Assembly (NCBI GenBank): GCA_002687515.1
Contig: NZAK01000067.1
Span: forward strand, 1 to 45,532
DNA length: 45,532 nucleotides
Origin: Rhodospirillaceae bacterium
Lineage (GTDB): Bacteria > Pseudomonadota > Alphaproteobacteria > Rhodospirillales > UBA2165
Direction: 5' to 3'
The notes under the pieces are model-generated. The model saw only the letters and a program-made list of their open reading frames with translations, searched no databases and was not told the DNA's origin. Below, piece after piece: positions 24,898 to 35,309 of this stretch. A program made the translations under genes and the position numbers. Position 1 is the stretch's first letter, and every line of letters begins with the position of its first letter.

Positions 24898-26082
24898 ATG
24901 GCCAGCCCTGATATCAGCCAGAACATGCCGCGCTCCGGCTTCGCCTTCCTGTTGACAGACAGCGGCGGCAAGGTTTTGCTCGGCATCCTCTTGGCCGCCG
25001 TCATCGTCGTGCCGATCTTCAATCTTTGGGTGCCGGAAAGCTCGCCCCTGCATCTCTCCACATTCTATGTCGGCCTGTTCGGCAAGTATTTGACCTTTGC
25101 GCTGCTGGCCCTCAGCGTCGATCTGATCTGGGGTTATTGCGGCATCCTCAGCCTCGGCCACGGCGCCTTCTTCGCCCTCGGCGGCTATGCCATGGGCATG
25201 CATATGATGCGCGAGATCGGCAGCCGCGGCGTCTACGGTCACCCGGTGCTGCCCGATTTCATGGTGTTCCTGAATTGGAAGGAACTGCCCTGGTACTGGT
25301 TCGGATTTGATCATTTCTGGTTCGCCGCGATCATGGTGTTCCTGGTGCCCGGCGCGCTCGCCTTTTTGTTCGGCTGGCTGGCCTTCCGCTCACGCGTCAC
25401 CGGGGTTTATCTTTCGATCATCACCCAGGCCCTGACCTATGCGCTGATGCTCGCCTTTTTCCGCAACGATATGGGCTTCGGCGGCAATAACGGGCTCACC
25501 GATTTCAAGGACCTTTTGGGTTTCAACCTGCAATCGGACGCCACCCGCGCCGGCCTCTTTATCGCCTCGGCGGTGGCCCTGGCATTGGCTTACGCCCTTT
25601 GCCGCTACATCACGGCATCGCGCTTGGGCCGGGTGCTGGTCGCCATCCGCGACGCCGAAAGCCGGACCCGGTTTCTCGGCTACCGGGTGGAATATTACCA
25701 GCTTTTCGTGTTCACCGTATCGGCCATGCTGGCCGGCATCGCCGGCGCCCTCTACGTGCCCCAGGTGGGCATCATCAATCCCAGCGAATTCGCGCCCCCC
25801 AATTCCATCGAGATCGTTATCTGGGTGGCCATCGGCGGGCGTGGCAGCCTTTATGGCGCGGTCTTGGGCGCCGTTCTGGTTAATTACGCCAAGTCCTATT
25901 TCACCGGCGCCATCCCCGAACTATGGCTCTATGCGCTCGGCGCCATGTTCATCCTGACCACCATCTTCCTGCCCCGTGGCATCGTCGGTTCGGTGCCGGC
26001 GTTTGAGTTGGGGCACGGCGCAAAAATGGCCATCGCACGGATCGTCGGACGCATGCGTGAAAATCTAAGGGGCGCGCGATGA
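24898..26082 (+). CDS. urtC: Urea ABC transporter permease UrtC
   Basis: 394 residues, LivM-like permease with about 9-10 hydrophobic segments. Landmarks are LSVDLIWGYCGILSLGHGAF near 77-96, FGGNNGLTDFKDLLGFNL near 195-212 and AIRDAESRTRFLGYRVEYYQ, typical of the UrtC subfamily. The C-terminus, FLPRGIVGSVPAFELGHGAK, fits. It pairs with UrtB to form the urea channel. Its stop overlaps the urtD start as ATGA (26079-26082), indicating translational coupling. Confidence 0.95.
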   Translation: MASPDISQNMPRSGFAFLLTDSGGKVLLGILLAAVIVVPIFNLWVPESSPLHLSTFYVGLFGKYLTFALLALSVDLIWGYCGILSLGHGAFFALGGYAMGMHMMREIGSRGVYGHPVLPDFMVFLNWKELPWYWFGFDHFWFAAIMVFLVPGALAFLFGWLAFRSRVTGVYLSIITQALTYALMLAFFRNDMGFGGNNGLTDFKDLLGFNLQSDATRAGLFIASAVALALAYALCRYITASRLGRVLVAIRDAESRTRFLGYRVEYYQLFVFTVSAMLAGIAGALYVPQVGIINPSEFAPPNSIEIVIWVAIGGRGSLYGAVLGAVLVNYAKSYFTGAIPELWLYALGAMFILTTIFLPRGIVGSVPAFELGHGAKMAIARIVGRMRENLRGAR

Positions 26083-26855
26083 ACGCCCTTCAGGCCCTTG
26101 AGCCAGCCAGTCATTCACCGGACACGATCCTTTATCTGGATGGCGTCACCGTCAGCTTCGACGGCTTCAAGGCGCTCGACAATCTCAGCTTCTATGTGCT
26201 GGCCGGCGAGTTGCGCGCCATCATCGGGCCCAACGGCGCCGGCAAGACGACGATGATGGATGTGGTTACCGGCAAGACCCGGCCCGAACGCGGCCAGGTC
26301 CTGTTCAACGGTGGCACCGATCTGACCCGTCTCGACGAAGCCCGCATCGCCAATCTCGGCATCGGCCGCAAGTTCCAGAAACCCACCGTCTTTGAACACC
26401 ACACCGTGTTCGACAATCTGGAACTGGCGCTGGCCGGCGGCCGCGATGTGTTTGCATCGCTCTTGTTCAAGCTGGCCGGCGCGCAAAAAGACCGCATCGA
26501 CGAGGTGCTGGAAATCATCGCCCTCGCCGAGGCGCGGAACATGGCCGCCGGCGCCCTCAGCCACGGCCAGAAACAATGGCTGGAAATCGGCATGTTGTTG
26601 ATGCAGGAGCCGGACCTCCTTTTGGTCGACGAGCCCGCCGCCGGCATGACCGACGCCGAAACCGAACAGACGGCGGCGCTTTTGAAACGCATCGCCGGCG
26701 ACCATTCGGTGGTCGTCGTCGAGCACGATATGGAATTCGTGCGCGCCCTCGAAAGCCGTGTTACCGTTCTCCACGAAGGCCGGGTTCTGGCCGAGGGCTC
26801 GCTCGACAAGGTGCAGAACGACGAGACCGTGATCGAGGTTTATTTGGGACGCTAA
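26079..26855 (+). CDS. urtD: Urea ABC transporter ATP-binding protein UrtD
   Basis: 258 residues, LivG-like ATPase. Walker A is GPNGAGKTTMMD, the signature region is LSHGQKQWLEIGMLL (a degenerate LSGGQ-type motif usual in UrtD) and Walker B is LLLVDEPAAGMTDAE. A conserved switch His lies in VVVVEHDMEFVR. It ends ...VYLGR with TAA at 26853-26855. The last two bases of this stop codon are the first two bases of an inserted palindromic element, so the insertion just spared the reading frame. Confidence 0.95.
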   Translation: MNALQALEPASHSPDTILYLDGVTVSFDGFKALDNLSFYVLAGELRAIIGPNGAGKTTMMDVVTGKTRPERGQVLFNGGTDLTRLDEARIANLGIGRKFQKPTVFEHHTVFDNLELALAGGRDVFASLLFKLAGAQKDRIDEVLEIIALAEARNMAAGALSHGQKQWLEIGMLLMQEPDLLLVDEPAAGMTDAETEQTAALLKRIAGDHSVVVVEHDMEFVRALESRVTVLHEGRVLAEGSLDKVQNDETVIEVYLGR

Positions 26856-27133
26856 TACCTAGGAACAGTGATTATGACGCTTAGAGACAGCATACCAAGG
26901 TTTTCGGCAAGGAGCGTGCGCCTCCTTGGTTCGAATAAGGGCGATGCGGCACATCGGAAGACGCGTGCGACGCTGCCCGAAAGCCTTGGTATGCTGCCGT
27001 TCCGGTCGCCCATGCGGCCCACCGGAGGGCGTCGGAAACGCTTGCCGATACCCCACATCGCCGGCGCGTTCCCTCCTACCCGGCGGACCGCATGGGCGAT
27101 CTCTATGTGTCAGAATCACTGTTCCTAGGTATT
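26854..27133. mobile_element. 280-bp MITE-like palindromic element between urtD and urtE
   Basis: The termini are perfect 20-bp inverted repeats: AATACCTAGGAACAGTGATT at 26854-26873 and its complement at 27114-27133. Inside are two more inverted pairs: 26889-26907 with 26977-26995 (18 of 19) and 27006-27017 with 27088-27099 (12 of 12), plus a small AAGGAG/CTCCTT hairpin (26909-26927). No protein is credibly encoded; both strands have open frames only because the element is palindromic. A TA flanks CCTAGG at both ends, consistent with a TA target duplication as in IS630/Tc1-type elements, though this cannot be told from an extended repeat. It sits in the middle of the urt operon without a visible terminator. 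Confidence 0.88.
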
Positions 27134-27136
27134 GCG

Positions 27137-27832
27137 ATGCTGCAGGTGGAAAACATCGATCTATTCTACGGCGCCAGCCAGGCGCTGAAAGCGGTTTCCG
27201 CCCGGGCGGAAACCGGCAAGGTAATGTGCGTTCTGGGCCGCAACGGCGTCGGCAAGACCAGCCTTTTGAAGGCCATCGCCGGGCACCAGCCGATCCGCGC
27301 CGGGCGCATTCTCTGGGAAGACGAGGATATATCCGCCTTCGCCCCCTATGACCGGGCCGGACGGGGCATCGCCTACGTGCCCCAGGGGCGCGAGATTTTT
27401 CCGCTGCTCAGCGTCCTCGAAAACCTGGAAACCGGCTATGCCGCCTTGCCGCGCAGCCTGCGCCACGTGCAAGACGAGATCTTCGAGCTGTTCCCGGTCT
27501 TAAAAGAAATGCTGGCCCGGCGCGGCGGCGATCTGTCGGGCGGCCAGCAGCAGCAACTGGCCATCGCCCGCGCCCTGGTGACGCGCCCAAGGCTTCTGAT
27601 TCTGGACGAGCCGACCGAGGGCATCCAGCCGTCGATCATCAAGGATATCGAACGGGTGATCCGGCTGTTGGCCGACCGCGGCGACATGGCGATCCTTCTG
27701 GTCGAACAGTATTTCGAGTTTGCCCGCGACCTGGCCGACCGTTACGCGGTGATGGACCGGGGCGAAGTGGTGATGGCCGGCGCCGCGGCGGAAATGGTGG
27801 AAGGCGATGTTAGACGTTATCTCACCGTTTGA
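27137..27832 (+). CDS. urtE: Urea ABC transporter ATP-binding protein UrtE
   Basis: 231 residues from MLQVENIDLFYGASQALKAV, the canonical UrtE/LivF start. Walker A is GRNGVGKTSLLK, the signature is LSGGQQQQLAIARAL, and Walker B is LLILDEPTEGIQPSI. With UrtD it powers urea import. The ATG is only 3 bp beyond the MITE-like element, so the element supplies the ribosome-binding region, where only a weak TAGG (27126-27129) is visible. An in-frame ATG inside the element (27092) would add 15 residues. The 3' end overlaps ureD by 26 bp. Confidence 0.94.
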   Translation: MLQVENIDLFYGASQALKAVSARAETGKVMCVLGRNGVGKTSLLKAIAGHQPIRAGRILWEDEDISAFAPYDRAGRGIAYVPQGREIFPLLSVLENLETGYAALPRSLRHVQDEIFELFPVLKEMLARRGGDLSGGQQQQLAIARALVTRPRLLILDEPTEGIQPSIIKDIERVIRLLADRGDMAILLVEQYFEFARDLADRYAVMDRGEVVMAGAAAEMVEGDVRRYLTV

Positions 27833-28682
27833 AACGCCGCCTGTTGAATTGCGTGGCAGCGAAGCCAAAGTCAATGGCCGCGCCGAAATCCGTTTCGCCA
27901 AATCCGGCAGCGAAACCCGGCTCGCCCACCTTTATCAGCACGAACCCCTGCGCGTCCTGTTTCCGGCACCGGCCGGCGGCGATATTCCGCAAGCCGCCCT
28001 GGTGACCACCTCGGGCGGGCTGGTCGGCGGCGATAAGATGAGCATCGAGATCGGCGCCGATCGGGGCGCCGCCGCCATCGCCATCGCTCAGGCCGCCGAG
28101 AAAGTCTATGGCTCGGCCGGCGAGGATTGCGTGATCGGCGTCGATTTGCGCGCCGAAGACGGCGCCTGGCTGGAGTACCTGCCGCAGGAAACGATCCTGT
28201 TCGATGGCGCCCGCTTGAACCGCGGGACCAAAATCGATGCCCACCCAACCGCGCGCGTGCTGGCCGGCGAAATTTTGGTGTTCGGGCGCATCGGGCGCGG
28301 CGAGCGTATGAATTCCGGCTTCGTCCACGACGCCTGGACGGTTGCCTCCGGCGGGCGCGCGGTCTGGGCCGACGCGCTGCATCTGGACGGCGATATCGGC
28401 CAAGCGCTCGACCATCCGGCCGGCCTCGGCGGCGCCATCGCCGTGGCGACGGCGGTTTATGTGGGCCCGGACGCGGCGGACAATCTGGACCATGCGCGTG
28501 GCCATTTCGGCGAAACGGCGGGCGTCATCGGCGGCGTGAGCCTGGTCAACGGCGTGCTGGTCGCCCGCTGGATCGGCGAGGACCAGCTTGCCCTGCGCAA
28601 TTCCTTTGCAAAATATTGGGCCGGCCTGCGCGCCCGGATCATGGGTTATCCGGCGGCTTTGCCCAGGCTGTGGCACGTCTAG
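27807..28682 (+). CDS. ureD: Urease accessory protein UreD (UreH)
   Basis: 291 residues. Landmarks of UreD are present: LAHLYQHEPLRVLFPAPAGG, ALVTTSGGLVGGDKMSIEIG, QAAEKVYGSAGED, WLEYLPQETILFDGARLNRG and EILVFGRIGRGERM. UreD binds apo-urease and, with UreF and UreG, forms the scaffold for nickel insertion and lysine carbamylation. The gene starts inside the end of urtE (26-bp overlap), linking uptake and hydrolysis genes in one transcription unit. It lies directly before ureA, a usual order in alphaproteobacteria. Confidence 0.94.
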   Translation: MLDVISPFETPPVELRGSEAKVNGRAEIRFAKSGSETRLAHLYQHEPLRVLFPAPAGGDIPQAALVTTSGGLVGGDKMSIEIGADRGAAAIAIAQAAEKVYGSAGEDCVIGVDLRAEDGAWLEYLPQETILFDGARLNRGTKIDAHPTARVLAGEILVFGRIGRGERMNSGFVHDAWTVASGGRAVWADALHLDGDIGQALDHPAGLGGAIAVATAVYVGPDAADNLDHARGHFGETAGVIGGVSLVNGVLVARWIGEDQLALRNSFAKYWAGLRARIMGYPAALPRLWHV

Positions 28683-28706
28683 AACCAACCTCAAGGAGGC
28701 GATCAA

Positions 28707-29009
<303 letters not shown>

Positions 29010-29018
29010 GAGGGCGCC

Positions 29019-29330
29019 ATGATCCCAGGTGAAATCCTAACCGCGGGCGGCAGCATCATCCTCAACGAAGGCCGCGAGGTCAGCACCCTCTCCGTCGTCA
29101 ACACCGGCGACCGGCCAGTACAGGTGGGCTCCCATTATCATTTTTTCGAAACCAATTCGGCGCTGGAGTTCGACCGGGGCGCGGCGCGTGGCCGCCGCCT
29201 CGATATTCCCGCCGGCACCGCCGTCCGTTTCGAGCCGGGCCAGACCCGCGAGGTGCAATTGATACCTTTTGCCGGGGGGCGCGAAGTGCATGGCTTCAAC
29301 GCCAAAATTCAGGGCAAGCTGGGGGATTGA
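29019..29330 (+). CDS. ureB: Urease beta subunit UreB
   Basis: 103 residues, standard length. It begins [20 protein letters not shown] and contains [20 protein letters not shown] and [20 protein letters not shown], all typical. AGGAGG at 29008-29013, overlapping the ureA stop, gives a strong ribosome site. It is a structural subunit and is followed 3 bp later by ureC. Confidence 0.97.
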   Translation: MIPGEILTAGGSIILNEGREVSTLSVVNTGDRPVQVGSHYHFFETNSALEFDRGAARGRRLDIPAGTAVRFEPGQTREVQLIPFAGGREVHGFNAKIQGKLGD

Positions 29331-29333
29331 GCC

Positions 29334-31043
<1,710 letters not shown>

Positions 31044-31056
31044 GCGAGGTGGAGAT

Positions 31057-31506
31057 ATGCGGCACGTGACCGGCGTTAAACCGGCGGGAGAATGGATGGC
31101 CGGCGATGCCGCAACCGTCACCCTGGCCTTCGACGATCGCCACCGGCGGCGCATTAAATTGACCGACGATGCCGGGGCTGAATTCCTGCTCGACCTGGCC
31201 GAGGCGGTGCGCCTGGAAGACGGCGACGGGCTGGTTCTGGATACCGGCGGCATCATCGCCGTTTGCGCGGCGGAGGAAGACGTGCTCGACATCACCTGCG
31301 ATAACGCCTCGGAAATCGCGCGCGTGGCCTGGCATATTGGCAACCGGCACACGCCGGTCCAGGTTCTTCCCGAGGGCACCTTGCGCATCGCCTACGATCA
31401 TGTGCTGGAAGCCATGATCATCGGCCTCGGCGCAGCGTTCGAGCGGCGGCAAGCGCCATTTTCGCCGGAGCCGGGCGCCTATGCTGAGGGTGGACATGGC
31501 CACTGA
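31057..31506 (+). CDS. ureE: Urease accessory protein UreE (nickel metallochaperone)
   Basis: 149 residues. The two-domain UreE pattern is present: an N-terminal peptide-binding part (VTLAFDDRHRRRIKLTDDAG, LPRG-like position changed to LLDLAEAVRLEDGDGL) and a C-terminal metal-binding part (WHIGNRHTPVQ, RIAYDHVLEAMI). The conserved interface His lies in YDHVL. The C-terminus ends GGHGH, a short histidine tail that may add nickel binding. It overlaps the start of ureF slightly. Confidence 0.93.
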   Translation: MRHVTGVKPAGEWMAGDAATVTLAFDDRHRRRIKLTDDAGAEFLLDLAEAVRLEDGDGLVLDTGGIIAVCAAEEDVLDITCDNASEIARVAWHIGNRHTPVQVLPEGTLRIAYDHVLEAMIIGLGAAFERRQAPFSPEPGAYAEGGHGH

Positions 31507-32200
31507 ACATCTCAGCGACGAAGCCCTTTACCGGTTGATGGCCTGGCTGTCGCCGGGTTTTCCGGTCGGCGCCTATGCTTATTCGCACGGGCTGGAATAC
31601 GCGGTCGAAGACCGGCGGGTTGCCGATGAAGCCGGCCTGTTAACTTGGATCGAGGGAATCTTGAGCCTCGGCGCCGGACGCATCGACGGGCCGCTGTTCA
31701 CCGCCGCCTGGAAAGCCGTGGAGGCCGGCGACGAAGCGGCTCTGGCGGACGCGGCGGAACTGGCCGCCTGCCTCCGCGCCACCTCTGAGCAGGCGCTGGA
31801 AAGCAGCGCCCAGGGCGAAGCCTTCATCGCCACGGTACGGGAAACATGGGCTTCGGATGAATTTTCGCGCCTATGTGATGTTTTGCGCAAGGGTGAACGG
31901 CCCATTGCCTATTCGATCGCCGTCGCGGTTGCCGCCGCCGCCGCCGGCGTCCCGCTGCGCCCCGCCTTGATCGCCTATTTCCATGCCTTCGCCGCCAACC
32001 TGACATCCGCCGGGGTGCGCCTGATCCCGCTCGGCCAGGTTGCCGGGCAACGCGTCATCGAAGCTCTGCGCGAAGCCGTCGCCGCCGCCGCCGATGCAGC
32101 GATAACCGAACCCTTGAGCGCCATCGGCAGCGCCGCGCCGCTCGTCGATTGGACCTCGATAAAGCACGAAACCCAATATACGAGGCTGTTCAGATCATGA
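31496..32200 (+). CDS. ureF: Urease accessory protein UreF
   Basis: 234 residues from [20 protein letters not shown]. The ATG at 31496 is preferred over an in-frame ATG at 31481 because GAGGG precedes it at good spacing. UreF hallmarks are [20 protein letters not shown] near the N-terminus and the helical C-terminal part with [20 protein letters not shown]. It bridges UreD and UreG during nickel insertion. It overlaps both neighbours: the end of ureE by about 11 bp and ureG by ATGA at 32197-32200. Confidence 0.94.
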   Translation: MATEHLSDEALYRLMAWLSPGFPVGAYAYSHGLEYAVEDRRVADEAGLLTWIEGILSLGAGRIDGPLFTAAWKAVEAGDEAALADAAELAACLRATSEQALESSAQGEAFIATVRETWASDEFSRLCDVLRKGERPIAYSIAVAVAAAAAGVPLRPALIAYFHAFAANLTSAGVRLIPLGQVAGQRVIEALREAVAAAADAAITEPLSAIGSAAPLVDWTSIKHETQYTRLFRS

Positions 32201-32829
32201 CCCAAACATCGAGCGCACCCCTTCGTGTCGGCATCGGCGGGCCGGTGGGCACCGGCAAGACCGCGCTTCTCGACCGTTTGTGCAAATCCATGCGCGGGAC
32301 CTATGACATCGCCGCCATCACCAACGACATCTATACCCGCGAGGATGCCGAGTTCCTAACCCGCTCCGGGGCGCTCGATGCGGAGCGCATCATCGGCGTC
32401 GAAACCGGCGGCTGCCCGCACACCGCGATCCGCGAGGACGCCTCCATGAACCTAGCGGCGGTGGCCGAGATGAGCCGGCGCTTTCCCGGCCTCGATGTGG
32501 TTTTCATCGAATCCGGCGGCGATAACCTGGCCGCTACCTTTTCGCCGGAACTGGCCGACATCACCATCTATGTCATCGACGTCTCGGCCGGCGACAAGAT
32601 CCCGAGGAAGGGCGGGCCGGGCATCACCCGTTCGGACCTTTTGGTGATCAACAAGACCGACCTGGCGCCGCTGGTCGGTGCCGATCTCGGCGTCATGGAC
32701 CGGGATGCGAAAAAGATGCGCGGGTCCAAGCCGTTCGTTTTCACCAACTTAAAGACCAATACCGGCCTCGGCGATGTGGCTAGGTTTATCGTCGATGCCG
32801 GCGGATTAAAGCCGCGAAGCGCGGCGTAA
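32197..32829 (+). CDS. ureG: Urease accessory GTPase UreG
   Basis: 210 residues from [20 protein letters not shown]. The P-loop [14 protein letters not shown] is followed by [14 protein letters not shown], the metal-binding CPH motif in [40 protein letters not shown] and the guanine-specificity segment [12 protein letters not shown] hydrolysis drives nickel delivery to UreC. It is the last gene of the urease cluster and converges with the next minus-strand gene only 29 bp away. Confidence 0.97.
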   Translation: MTQTSSAPLRVGIGGPVGTGKTALLDRLCKSMRGTYDIAAITNDIYTREDAEFLTRSGALDAERIIGVETGGCPHTAIREDASMNLAAVAEMSRRFPGLDVVFIESGGDNLAATFSPELADITIYVIDVSAGDKIPRKGGPGITRSDLLVINKTDLAPLVGADLGVMDRDAKKMRGSKPFVFTNLKTNTGLGDVARFIVDAGGLKPRSAA

Positions 32830-32858
32830 GGCCTTTCCCGGTCGGACGGTGGAAAATA

Positions 32859-34538
32859 TCAGCGCTTGCCGCGCATGCCCCGGTCTTCGTGGGTAAAAAT
32901 CCAAGCCGCGACGTCGCCGATCTCGAAGCGATCGTCATCGGCCCATGTCCGGCTCGGCAACTGCACCCGGTCATGGCGGGACGATGCGGCTCCGATGCGC
33001 TCTTCGGCGATCAGGGCCTTGATCTGCCCGAGGCGCGCCTGCCACTGAGCCATATTGCCGGCGGTCAGATCCACCCAGCCGTGATAGGCGTCCCCGCTCT
33101 TGATTTCCGGCCCGCGCAGCAACCGCCTGCCGCCGGTGAGAAGTATCGGAAGGCCGATGGAGAGGATATGCCGGCGCAATTCGGCGTCCCGTTCGATCAG
33201 CGCTTCGGCCGCCGACGCCAGTTCCTTCGCCGGGCAGGCGAGCAGAACCTCGATCCGGTCCGAATGGCGGTGCAGGATATGAACCTCGAACAATAATTTT
33301 GACAGGCGCGGCGGACCCAGCATTTCGAAGGCGATGGATTTACCGTGCTCGGCTTCCAACGCCCGCAGCTTTCTCAGCGCCACCGATCTGAGGGCGCCGC
33401 CCCGGTAAGTGGGGCCCATGATCGATCCGTCCAAGGCGGCGACAATATCAAGGCCTGTATTGGCGCCGATGATTTCACGCACCACGGCATCGGCTATTTC
33501 CTCGGGCGTCACCATTTCCATCTGGCCGAGCGCCGTGATGGTGGCAAACTCGTCGGCGGTAAAGACGCCGTTCTCGCCGGTATCGATATAGACGCCGGTC
33601 AGCTCATCACCGGTGGCGACACCGAACGCGCCCCTGGCAACCATACTGGCCGGATCATCGGACGACACCGCCTGGTCCATCGGACAATCGAAAACCGGGA
33701 TCGGCGCGCCGCCGCGGCTGACCGTTCCGAAGCCGATATCGCGCCAGCCGATCAGCGCCGACGGCTTGACTTCCTTGACGATATCGGGACCGCCGGGGGT
33801 GCGCGCCATCAGGAAGGTCAACAGGGATTGGGCGCCGGCGACGGCGGATTTCGACAAGACCAGCCGCGACGGCCGCTCCTCGCCGTGGGTATAGGGGATG
33901 TTGAGCCCCATACCGCCGCTGCCCGAGGTGCCGACCTTGACATAGGCGCGCGTTCCCGCCCGGCGCATGGCTTCGAGCAGCAGTTGCAGATGGCGGACAA
34001 GCTGCGGAATGTAGAGCGATGCCAGAAGCCGCTCGGCGGTTTCCGCGGCGATGCCGTCCGCCGCGCCGGAACTCAGTTCGGCCAAGGCGCCGCGTGCGGT
34101 GGAATAAACATCCTGGTAGCTCAGCGCCGAGGCGGTGTTCATGCAATCGACCACGATATCGGCGGCAATATTATTCAAGGGCTCGGCGTGGCCCAGGATC
34201 AAACCCGCCAGCAGGGATTCGCCGATGATCTCGTCGTCGAGCGGCGCGTAGATATCGTTGATCGCTTGCTTGCGGCGCGGCGGATCGTTCAGAACCTGGG
34301 CGCGGCCGCCGGCTTGCGCTTCGGCGCGCAGGAACACATCGCCGCCGACGCCGATAAGCTCGGTTCCGCTGTCGGGATATTCCTGTCCGAGGTCTGCAAC
34401 CGCCGCTTCGGCGCGCGCGCCGCGCCGCGCCGCCAGCACAAGGCGGGCCGGATGATGCTCGATCAGGCCCCGGGCGACGGCGCTGCCGACCATGCCCGCC
34501 CCGCCCAGCACCAGTATGTTGCGGCCCTCAATATCCAT
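32859..34538 (-). CDS. Large Rossmann-fold protein of unknown function
   Basis: 559 residues from MDIEGRNILVLGGAGMVGSA. The frame is open 15 codons further, but MDIEGRN begins right at the dinucleotide-binding strand GGAGMVGSAVARGLIEHH, followed by ARLVLAARR. The rest has no motif I recognise with confidence. Notable stretches are IAADIVVDCMNTASALSYQD, YVKVGTSGSGGMGLNIPYTH, VFDCPMDQAVSS and MGPTYRGGALRSVALRKLRA. The architecture suggests an NAD(P)-dependent oxidoreductase or epimerase related to the saccharopine-dehydrogenase/SDR group, about twice the usual SDR length. It diverges from the stress-protein gene. Confidence 0.7.
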   Translation of the reverse strand: MDIEGRNILVLGGAGMVGSAVARGLIEHHPARLVLAARRGARAEAAVADLGQEYPDSGTELIGVGGDVFLRAEAQAGGRAQVLNDPPRRKQAINDIYAPLDDEIIGESLLAGLILGHAEPLNNIAADIVVDCMNTASALSYQDVYSTARGALAELSSGAADGIAAETAERLLASLYIPQLVRHLQLLLEAMRRAGTRAYVKVGTSGSGGMGLNIPYTHGEERPSRLVLSKSAVAGAQSLLTFLMARTPGGPDIVKEVKPSALIGWRDIGFGTVSRGGAPIPVFDCPMDQAVSSDDPASMVARGAFGVATGDELTGVYIDTGENGVFTADEFATITALGQMEMVTPEEIADAVVREIIGANTGLDIVAALDGSIMGPTYRGGALRSVALRKLRALEAEHGKSIAFEMLGPPRLSKLLFEVHILHRHSDRIEVLLACPAKELASAAEALIERDAELRRHILSIGLPILLTGGRRLLRGPEIKSGDAYHGWVDLTAGNMAQWQARLGQIKALIAEERIGAASSRHDRVQLPSRTWADDDRFEIGDVAAWIFTHEDRGMRGKR

Positions 34539-34573
34539 TTTTTCAAGCCTGTCACGACAGCGCACGGTTGTCA

Positions 34574-34587
34574 TTGATGGCAATCAA
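34574..34587. promoter_or_regulatory. FNR/FixK-type box (TTGAT-N4-ATCAA)
   Basis: TTGATGGCAATCAA is a perfect match to the palindrome bound by FNR/ANR/FixK/Dnr regulators. It lies 118 bp before the universal stress protein gene; a -10-like TTAAAT (34605-34610) follows at a distance close to a class II arrangement. The divergent Rossmann-protein gene starts only 36 bp away, so control of the stress protein is the more likely role. Low-oxygen induction of Usp genes is common. Confidence 0.65.
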
Positions 34588-34704
34588 CGGAACCCTTAAA
34601 GCGTTTAAATTCGAGGCAAGTTAACCGGCGTCAATGACAAATTGGCAGCGCGCGCCTATGCCTAATATCGGAAGTCGGCTTAAACGGTAGAAAGGATAAT
34701 CGAC

Positions 34705-35229
34705 ATGTTACAGACAATCCTGGTACCGACGGACGGTTCGGACCATGCCAACAAAGCCGTCGATCTGGCCGCTGATCTGGCTGAAAAATACGATGGCCGC
34801 GTTGTCATTCTGCATGTTCTGTTGCGGCACACTTCGGCGTCCGACCTGAAGGTGTTGTGCCAGGAACTGGGTGCCGACGAAGGCCTGATGCAGAAGCTCA
34901 GTGATATCGAGGATGCCTATGTCGATACCGCGATGGCCGCCTATGGGCCGGTTCCGATGATGGTGCCGGATGACGCGCTGAAACTGGTGGGCGAGGCAAT
35001 CGCCGGAGCCGCCAAGAGCCGCGCCGAGGCAAAGGGCGCCGAGCAGGTTTCCGCCGAAGTGGTCGACGGCGCGCCCGCCGATATCATCCTCAAGGCCGCC
35101 GAGCAGGAGAAGGCGGATGCCATCGTGATGGGCAGCCGCGGCCTCGCCAACATCAGCGGGCTGTTGCTGGGCAGCGTTTCGCACAAGGTCGCCAACCATG
35201 CCGCCTGCACCTGCATCACGGTGAAATAA
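34705..35229 (+). CDS. Universal stress protein (UspA family, single domain)
   Basis: 174 residues. The family start MLQTILVPTDGSDHANKAVD and strand GRVVILHVL are present. The ATP-binding signature is GSRGLANISGLLLGSVSHKV, matching G-x2-G-x9-G-S, with the C-terminal CTCITVK. It is slightly longer than the usual 140-150 residues because of an insertion in the middle (MAAYGPVPMMVPDDAL). It is probably a nucleotide-binding stress protein, here likely under FNR-type control. AGAAAGGAT before the ATG is the ribosome site. Confidence 0.92.
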   Translation: MLQTILVPTDGSDHANKAVDLAADLAEKYDGRVVILHVLLRHTSASDLKVLCQELGADEGLMQKLSDIEDAYVDTAMAAYGPVPMMVPDDALKLVGEAIAGAAKSRAEAKGAEQVSAEVVDGAPADIILKAAEQEKADAIVMGSRGLANISGLLLGSVSHKVANHAACTCITVK

Positions 35230-35309
35230 GCCGGGCTGGCGCACCACGCTGTTTGCAATCGGGAAAAAGCTGGATAACCTTGCTTGCTGCTAATCGAGGG
35301 AGCAGGCGT

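Noticed and set aside
23920-25314. 464-codon open frame antisense to urtB and urtC
   Set aside because: It spans two clear permease genes on the plus strand. The translation is a low-complexity, Asp/Gln/His-rich shadow.
26859-27128. Two 86-codon open frames on opposite strands in the urtD-urtE gap
   Set aside because: Both end in the same NHCS because they read into the two ends of the same terminal inverted repeat. The palindrome produces them, so they are not evidence for genes.
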